Shown here one piece after another: positions 7,240 to 12,621 of a DNA stretch of 12,621 bases (the first letter of the stretch is position 1; each line of letters opens with the position of its first letter). A model generated the notes under the pieces. It did no database searches. It saw nothing but the letters and a program-made list of their open reading frames with translations, and was not told the DNA's origin. The stretch is from CAZWUW01 sp964636895 (lineage in GTDB: Bacteria; Bacillota; Thermincolia; Thermincolales; CAZWUW01), in contig CAZWUW010000083.1 in assembly GCA_964636895.1 (NCBI GenBank), forward strand, positions 1 through 12,621, read 5' to 3'. A program made the translations under genes and the position numbers.

Positions 7240-7272
7240 CAATAATCACTCCTTCAAAAGGTTTTTTGCATA

Positions 7273-7839
7273 TCAGTCACCTTTATCTTTTACCCCTCCG
7301 TTCTGTCCGGCTAGTACGGGACTTAATGGCCCGACCCGGTTGGCAGGCAATTGTTCAATAACCTGGAAAAACCATGAGGAATGCAAATCTTCATCAGTCA
7401 GGTTATATTGCAGGGTTTTGACCATGTCCCGGTCATGGCCGGACAGGGTCAACTCGTCAATCAGTTTTTGGTAATCCGTTACCGCTTTGGCCTCTATCCT
7501 GATATTGGCCTTTAGCATAGTGGCCACGTCTGTCCAGCCCAGGGCCTTACCCATGACAGTGCCAAATAAAGGCGACAATATTTCGCCGGCCATACTGGGT
7601 TTGCCACCAAGGCCGATAATCATTTTACTGATATTGTCCACATGACCCTGTTCTATCAAGGCCACCCGTTCCAGGCCGGTAGAAATATATGGGTCGGCAA
7701 TGGCTTTGCTTTGCATCAAATAATTGTCTACCTGGGTGACTTCCAGACTATAAAACCAGTTAAGCCGGCTTAACAACGTGTTTTGATCCAAAAGCTGGCC
7801 ACCTCCGGCATCAAGATTCTTTGTCAAAACTCTTAACAA
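7273..7839 (-). CDS. Ferritin-like diiron four-helix-bundle protein
   Basis: About 188 residues. The sequence gives a full carboxylate-bridged diiron ligand set in the expected order: Glu33 in SLEVTQVDNY, E63-x2-H66 in LIEQGHVDN, Glu116 in RIEAKAV, and E150-x2-H153 in TDEDLHSSWF, each in a predicted long helix. This is typical of ferritin-like/rubrerythrin-type domains that react with O2 or peroxide or store iron. No rubredoxin domain is attached. Start choice is unsettled: TTG 7839 has no ribosome binding site, while the good AAAGGAG at 7861-7867 sits 3 nt from an in-frame ATA (7857) that would add six residues (xVARKV). It is first gene of the GMC operon, behind a structured leader. Confidence 0.82.
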   Translation of the reverse strand: MLRVLTKNLDAGGGQLLDQNTLLSRLNWFYSLEVTQVDNYLMQSKAIADPYISTGLERVALIEQGHVDNISKMIIGLGGKPSMAGEILSPLFGTVMGKALGWTDVATMLKANIRIEAKAVTDYQKLIDELTLSGHDRDMVKTLQYNLTDEDLHSSWFFQVIEQLPANRVGPLSPVLAGQNGGVKDKGD

Positions 7840-7910
7840 AACTTTTCGTGCTACTATTTTCTCCTTTGGCAGAACCTTTATACTTGTCGTTCCTTAAACC
7901 AGCCAGGAGA

Positions 7911-8031
7911 TAAAAAAAACCCGACTAGAAAAGCTTGGCTTACGCCAAGCACTTGTTGCGAAGGCGGAAGCTTAGCTTTTCTTGTGCAGATAGGATAAAA
8001 TTTATACTTTACTATCTGCTAAAAAATCGGG
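7911..8031 (-). ncRNA. Unidentified multi-helix leader RNA ending in a U-tract (attenuator, riboswitch or sRNA candidate)
   Basis: Read on the minus strand: CCCGA (8031-8027) can pair with UCGGG (7924-7920), closing a domain followed at once by U8 (7919-7912). Inside are helix A, GCAGAUAG (8019-8012) with CUAUCUGC (7993-7986), and helix B, AGAAAAGCU (7982-7974) with AGCUUUUCU (7935-7927). Within B lies a 7-bp hairpin, GCUUGGC/GCCAAGC (7950-7944 and 7939-7933), capped by a GUAA (GNRA) tetraloop. The GNRA loop and U-tract make sense only on this strand. B and the inner hairpin share three bases, so alternative pairings exist. It lies about 50 nt upstream of the ferritin-like gene's ribosome binding site. 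I match it to no known riboswitch class. Confidence 0.5.
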
Positions 8032-8070
8032 CCAAAAAAGAAAAAAACAAAAGGTGTATTCAAGGTTGTT

Positions 8071-8096
8071 AAAAAGCCATCCCTTTCGGGATGACT
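8071..8096 (-). terminator. Intrinsic terminator of the formate dehydrogenase operon
   Basis: On the minus strand AGTCATCCC - GAAA - GGGATGGCT forms a 9-bp stem (one U-G pair) with a GNRA tetraloop, followed by a U-tract (8071-8074). It lies about 55 nt after the stop of the last gene in the operon. It separates the formate dehydrogenase operon from the ferritin/GMC operon on the same strand. Confidence 0.88.
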
Positions 8097-8149
8097 TCTC
8101 TTTTAATGTTATGCTGTTGGCTACATACCCTGGGTAAAATCTGAAAAAT

Positions 8150-8710
8150 CTAGCGAAGGGAACGGATAATCTCTGTCAGGTCTTTAATCCCCTCTATTCC
8201 CGTATCACGCAAAGTAATGGATGCATCAATATGGCCGAGCTTCCCACAAAGTGCAATAGTATAGCATTTGGTACCCTGAGAAATGATCTTAAGAGCCACA
8301 TCCGCATAAGGGCAGTCCACTCCATAAAAAACAGCGACATCATATTTCTCATGGGCAATTACCAAATCGCCATGATATGGATTAATTTCTACCGCAGTTC
8401 TCGAAATGGGATATTGCGGCCGCAAATCAAAAACCGGGCGGATTTCGGCTCCCATGGCTTCTGCCAGTTCCCTCAGGGCTTTGGCTTTTTGCGGCGCATC
8501 CTCTTCCCAGGACCACAGGACAATACGTGCCGGTGCAACCAATACCGGCTTTTTAGCCTGGATGACTTTTTGGGCAATCCTGGTTAAAGCTTCCTCCTGC
8601 GGGATCATTTCGCCTTCTACCAGGGCCATTTCCTTTTCAGGATGCGCCGCCTGGGCTGCCGGTTCCGGCCCGACCAGCCAGCGGTAATCCTCTTTTTGCC
8701 TTTCTCTCAC
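8150..8710 (-). CDS. CO dehydrogenase/acetyl-CoA synthase epsilon (CdhB)-like protein
   Basis: About 186 residues; start GTG 8710 with GGGGGAG 7 nt upstream and 14 nt after the fdhA stop, so it is co-transcribed with fdhA. The N-terminal 45 residues are charged. After them comes a Rossmann-like domain: KPVLVAPARIVLWSWE, then AEAMGAEIRPVF, YDVAVFYGVDCPYAD, and a final CGKLGHIDASITLRDTGIEG segment. This pattern suggests the CO_dh family (the CODH/ACS epsilon subunit of archaea and stand-alone relatives in acetogens and sulfate reducers). The archaeal subunit is thought to bind FAD and assist electron transfer. Three Cys are present but no Fe-S motif. Family assignment is by recollected pattern, so moderate; the role beside formate dehydrogenase is unknown. 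Confidence 0.55.
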   Translation of the reverse strand: MRERQKEDYRWLVGPEPAAQAAHPEKEMALVEGEMIPQEEALTRIAQKVIQAKKPVLVAPARIVLWSWEEDAPQKAKALRELAEAMGAEIRPVFDLRPQYPISRTAVEINPYHGDLVIAHEKYDVAVFYGVDCPYADVALKIISQGTKCYTIALCGKLGHIDASITLRDTGIEGIKDLTEIIRSLR

Positions 8711-8724
8711 TCTCTGTCTCCCCC

Positions 8725-11550
8725 CTATTGGACTTTCTCGATACAAACTGAGCAAACCTTGACGGCAGAGGCTACAGACATACTGCATACTGCAGGGTTG
8801 GTCAGCACGTTGACTGCCGACTCAGCAAAATGGAAGCTCATGCTGACTACACCGACAGGCACCCTCTCGATGGTCTCTACCTTCGTGGTGATTGAACCGC
8901 GTGGTGAAGTGACCCTAACTGTGTCACCGGTATAAACCCCCAGTTTTTCTGCGTCCCGGGGATTGATGGCCATCCGTTCTTCACCCAATAACTCATTTAA
9001 ACCCTGGACTCTTCCTGTCATACTTCTCGTATGATAGTGGTAAAGGCTACGTACAGTAGTTAAAATAAAGGGATAATGCTCATCAGGTTTTTCCGCTGCA
9101 AAATGACGGTAATCTACAGTAGAAAACTGACCAATCCCACTAGCAAACCTATCCTCTTCGCCGTTCCAGGATTTCCTGTGCAAAACAGGAGTGCCGGGAT
9201 GCTCTTCTGTGGGACAGGGCCATTGCAGCCCTTGCTCTTCAAGGCGTTCATAACTCATGCCGCCAAAATAGTGGGGGACAAGCTGCCGCACTTCATCCCA
9301 AATTTCTTTTGGGGACGGATATCCCCAGTTGAAATTGAGTTTCCGGGCCAGCATTTGCAGTATTTCCCAGTCAGGTTTACTCTGTCCCCCCGGTTTAACA
9401 GCGCGGCGTACCCGCTGGACGCGCCGCTCAGTATTTATAAACGTACCATCCTGCTCGGCAAAAGAAGCCGCCGGCAGGACCACATCTGCTAACTGGGCCG
9501 TTTCTGTTAAGAAAATATCCTGCACAACGAGAAAATCCAGGGATTCCAGCGCTTTGCGCACATCCTGCCCGTCTGGAGACGAAAGCACCGGGTTTTCCCC
9601 CATGATGTACATGGCGCTACACCACCTGCTAGGGTTGGGATGGAACATATCGTTCTCAGTTCTCCCCGGAATGTCGGACAGCTCAACTCCCCAGGCCCTG
9701 GAAAACTTGGCCCGTATTACATCGCTAATCTTATCACCCGGTACCGCCTGGGGGGTCCTGCCATTAAAATCAAACTCAAGCGCCGTGACCAGGTTGGCCT
9801 CCCCTTTTGCCCCTTCACCACGGAGACGCTGCCAGTAAGTGGTCCCATCGCTATGCAGCGGTTGGTAGCCAGGCAGAACATGGGGTAGACATCCCATATC
9901 ACATGCACCCTGAACGTTGTTTTGACCACGCAGGGGATTTATACCTGCATGCGGCTTACCGAAATTGCCTGTGGCCATAGCAAGATTTGTCAAAGCAAGG
10001 ACATTTTCTGTTCCGCTGGTGTGCTGCGTCACTCCCATGCAGTAAAAAATGCCGGCACTGGGAGCAGTAGCATAAAGACGGGCAGCATGAACAATATCTG
10101 CCGCAGGCACCCCTGTTGTTTCAGCGACTTCTGCCAGGGGATATCTTGTCATGATGAATTCCTTCATGTTTTCAAAGCCATTTGTCCGCCTGGCTATAAA
10201 GCCTGTATCCTCGAGCCCTTCCCGTAATATAACATGCATTAACCCATTAAGCAGGGCAACATCTGTCCCCGGTTTAATCTGCAAATGCACGTCGGCTATT
10301 TCGGCAAGCGGAATGCGGCGCGGGTCAATAACAATCAATCTGGCCCCCTTTTTCACTGCCCGCCGGATACGGTATCCAACAATGGGATGGTTTGCAGTTG
10401 GATTGGAACCAATTATTAAAATGGCTTTACAGTTTTCTATATCACTAATAGGATTTGTCATTGCCCCGCTGCCTGTGGCAGTGGCCAGACCGACCACTGT
10501 AGGGGCGTGTCAGAGGCGGGCGCAATGGTCAATACTATTAGTCCCCAGAGAGCGTAGCAGCTTTTGAAAAAGGTAGTTGGCTTCATTTGTGGCCCGCGCC
10601 GAGCTTAAACCACCGAGGGCTTCCGGACCATCTTTTTCCCGCACCTCCCGAAACTTGTCTGCCACCAGTTCAAGGGCCTCATCCCAGGAAGCTTCTTCAA
10701 AGCGGCCGTTTCGTTTAATCAACGGTGCTGTCAGGCGGTCAGGATGATTAATAAACTGGTAGCCAAAACGCCCTTTGACACAAAGGTTGCCCTGATTGAC
10801 CGGACTCAAAGAGTCCCCCCTCGCCCCGACAACGCTGCCGCTACGGGCACCGAGATAAATTCCGCAGCCACAGCCACAATACCCGCAAACGGTCTTAACC
10901 TCATAAGCCGGCTTAATCCCATTGCGGGGCAGCAGTGCACCAACCGGGCAGCGCTCCATGCATTCTCCGCAGGACTCACATTTAGAATCCTGCAGGGACT
11001 TGTCACCAAAGGTGCTTATCTTGGTAGCATAGCCCCGGAAAGCAAAGTCAATGGCGCCGATACCCTGGACTTCAGCACAGGTGCGCACACAAATACCGCA
11101 TAAAACGCATTTATTATGGTCCCTGACAATAAACGGATGGGAGTCATCTACCGGTTTCCTGTCCTGCGATTTTAACTCCTCAAACCGATGTTTTTCAATA
11201 CCCGCATACCGGGCAATCTCCTGCAGCTTACAGCTGTTATTTTTACCGCAGGCCAGGCAGTCGCTGTCATGGTCGGCAATAAGCAATTCAACCGCTACCC
11301 GCCGCACCTTATCCACAGCCGGGCCGCCGGTTTTTACCAGCATGCCCTCTGCTGCAGGGGCCTGGCAGGAAACCAGCAGCTGCCCGTCAACCTCCACCAT
11401 ACATACCCGGCAGATGCCGGCCGGCTTTAAATCAGGGTGATAACAAAGATGCGGGATATAGATACCATTGTCCAAGGCAGCTTCTAAAACAGTCTGGCCC
11501 TGACGGGCGGTTATTTCCAGTCCGTCAATGATAAGTTTAACTTTTTCCAT
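8725..11550 (-). CDS. fdhA: Selenocysteine-containing NAD(P)-linked formate dehydrogenase, catalytic subunit
   Basis: One 941-codon gene interrupted by in-frame UGA 347 (10510-10512), read as selenocysteine in DHCARL-Sec-HAPTVVGLA, the active-site position of formate dehydrogenases. Domains: [2Fe-2S] ferredoxin (C36, C47, C50, C62); NuoG-type His-Cys cluster (H94, C98, C101, C107); two [4Fe-4S] motifs (C148/151/154/158 and C191/194/197/201); molybdopterin Fe4S4 domain (C222, C225, C229, C257); molybdopterin/tungstopterin domain; C-terminal dinucleotide-binding domain with GEERMAINPRDAEKLGVYTG. It catalyses formate/CO2 interconversion; the NuoG-like N-terminus passes electrons to a NuoF-like partner, encoded just upstream. 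GGGGAGGAG lies 6 nt before the ATG. No Tat signal, so cytoplasmic. Standard gene callers would split it at the UGA. Confidence 0.93.
10463..10512 (-). promoter_or_regulatory. Bacterial SECIS element of fdhA
   Basis: Directly after the UGA, the minus-strand RNA has CAGUGGUC (10499-10492) pairing with GGCCACUG (10486-10479) around apical loop GGUCU. A 5-bp lower stem, GCCCC (10506-10502) with GGGGC (10467-10463), is possible. From memory, the GGUCU loop, and its position at the seventh codon after UGA, match the E. coli fdhF SECIS, which binds SelB. This supports selenocysteine insertion over termination. Confidence 0.85.
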
Positions 11551-11605
11551 GCCTTCTCCTCCCCATCATTCACATTCTAGGTCTGTCATACATATGCTAT
11601 GACCG

Positions 11606-12621
11606 TCACTCGCATGCTATGGCGGCGAACTTAGCCGGACAAACGTCCCGGCAGATACCGCATTTTGTGCATCGGTCCTGCTCGATGTCATGCGGCCGGT
11701 TTTTGTCACCACTAATGGCTCCCACCGGACAGGCTTTACGGCAAAGGCCACAGCCCTTGCATTTATCAGGGTTGATACTATAAGTGATCAGAGCTTTGCA
11801 TACCCTGGCCGGACACCTTTGCTCGACAATATGAGCCATAAATTCATCACGGAAATAGCGTAGGATCGTAAGCACCGGACTAGGCGCCGACTTGCCCAAG
11901 CCACAGATTGAACTTTGGGCAACCGCTTCACTCAGCTCAAACAACAAATCAAGGTCCGCCGGTTTACCACATCCCCCGGCAATGCTCTTAATAATCTGCA
12001 GCATCTGCTTAGTGCCCAGCCGGCAAGACAAACACTGGCCACAGGCGTCCTTATAGGTAAAATTCAGGAATTATCGTGCCGTATCCACCTTGCAGGTGTC
12101 CTCATCCATCACTACCATGCCGCCGGAACCCATCCTGGAACCGGCCGCCCGCAAGGTGTCAAAATCAATCGGCGTATCCAGCAAAGCCGCCGGCAGACAG
12201 CCGCCGGAAGGCCCGCCGGTCTGCACCGCTTTAAAAGCCTTGCCGTCCGGCACACCGCCGCCGATTTCATATACAATTTCCCGCAGGGTAATGCCCATCG
12301 GCACTTCTACCAAACCACAGTTAGCCACCTTCCCGGTTATAGAAAAGACAGCGGTTCCTTTGCTGCCTTCCGTACCCCGGGCAGCCAGCCAATCCGCGCC
12401 GCGGTTAATAATCCAGCGGATACTGGCCAGGGTTTTGACATTATCAATAAGGGTTGGGCAACCATGCAAACCGGCAACTACCGGATAGGGCGGCCGGGGA
12501 TAAGGCATGCCGCGCTTGCCCTGCAGAGACTGAATCAGGGCTGTTTCCTCGCCGCAGACAAAGGCACCCGCGCCCTGGAATATTTCTATGTCAAAAACAA
12601 ACCCGCTTCCTAAGATGTTCT
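11606..12621 (-). pseudogene. NuoF/HndC-like NAD(P)H-diaphorase subunit, interrupted by in-frame UAA (partial at right edge)
   Basis: The frame is open from the window edge and reads GAGAFVCGEETALI, then RPPYPVVAGLHGCPTLIDNV and GGPSGGCLPA, the FMN/NAD(H)-binding signature of the NuoF 51-kDa family. After DEDTCKVDTAR comes TAA (12071-12073). The same frame continues FLNFTYKDACGQCLSCRLGTKQML, with the [4Fe-4S] ligands, then a C-terminal 2x[4Fe-4S] ferredoxin domain (CKGCGLCRKAC and CTKCGICRDVC) typical of HndC and formate dehydrogenase diaphorase subunits. Homologues have an aromatic residue at the stop, so one or two base changes suffice. It ends 55 nt before fdhA. As written, the first product would lack all its Fe-S clusters. 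It is either a recent nonsense mutation or a sequence error. Confidence 0.85.

Noticed and set aside
8711..8788. Upstream extension of the CODH-epsilon-like protein to an ATG at 8788
   Set aside because: It would overlap the fdhA C-terminus by over 60 nt; GTG 8710 has a good ribosome binding site just after the fdhA stop.
9329..9838. 169-codon plus-strand frame inside fdhA
   Set aside because: It is antisense to the conserved molybdopterin domain and rich in Ser/Arg/Pro, as expected for a shadow of GC-biased codons.
10510..10512. TGA as a true stop splitting fdhA into two genes
   Set aside because: The codon falls at the formate dehydrogenase active-site Sec position, homology continues in the same frame, and a SECIS hairpin follows.
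11915..12613. Long plus-strand open frame (232 codons) opposite the NuoF-like gene
   Set aside because: It is antisense to a clear NuoF reading frame, has low-complexity composition and no ribosome binding site worth noting; treated as a shadow.

Overview
The window looks like chromosomal DNA from an anaerobic, low-O2-adapted Firmicute, possibly Sporomusaceae (Negativicutes) or a Peptococcaceae-type lineage. This is inference, not a match. It rests on strong GGAGG-type ribosome binding sites, GTG/TTG starts, a selenocysteine formate dehydrogenase built like the NAD-linked clostridial enzymes, a 2-oxoacid:ferredoxin oxidoreductase-type ferredoxin next to rubredoxin, an iron-sulfur flavoprotein and a CO-dehydrogenase-epsilon-like protein. 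Most genes are on the minus strand. No tRNA, rRNA, IS element, phage gene or CRISPR array was seen.

Left end (1-2399). A minus-strand operon runs off the left edge: a damaged rubredoxin (346-437), a two-cluster ferredoxin (62-343) and the first 13 codons of another gene. Divergent from it is an iron-sulfur flavoprotein on the plus strand (574-1185), whose 3' end overlaps by 29 bp the 3' end of a convergent Gfo/Idh/MocA dehydrogenase (1157-2245, minus). Divergent again is a pyruvate-oxidase-like ThDP enzyme (2400-4067, plus).

Middle (4068-4662) has no confident gene. It holds a perfect 16-bp hairpin, a 16-bp near-perfect palindrome just upstream of a strong Shine-Dalgarno and tiny overlapping ORFs, and a minus-strand open frame with no good start. 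Nothing was seen in 4584-4662.

Centre (4663-7857, minus) is a tight four-gene operon. In transcription order: diiron ferritin-like protein, small four-helix membrane protein, gluconate-2-dehydrogenase-subunit-3-like protein, and GMC flavoprotein oxidoreductase. The last two probably form an alcohol/sugar dehydrogenase; the membrane and ferritin-like proteins may handle electrons or protect against oxygen. Its leader (7911-8031) can fold into a multi-helix RNA ending in a U8 tract, an unidentified candidate attenuator or small RNA.

Right end (8150-12621, minus) is a formate dehydrogenase operon: a NuoF-like diaphorase subunit running off the right edge, a 941-residue selenocysteine FdhA with a clear bacterial SECIS after its in-frame UGA, then a CO-dehydrogenase-epsilon-like protein and an intrinsic terminator. 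The layout suggests NAD(P)-linked (possibly ferredoxin-coupled) formate oxidation or CO2 reduction. The NuoF-like gene has an in-frame UAA just before its Fe-S ligands. With the internal deletion in rubredoxin, this gives two lesions in redox genes in one window, either real decay or sequence/assembly error.
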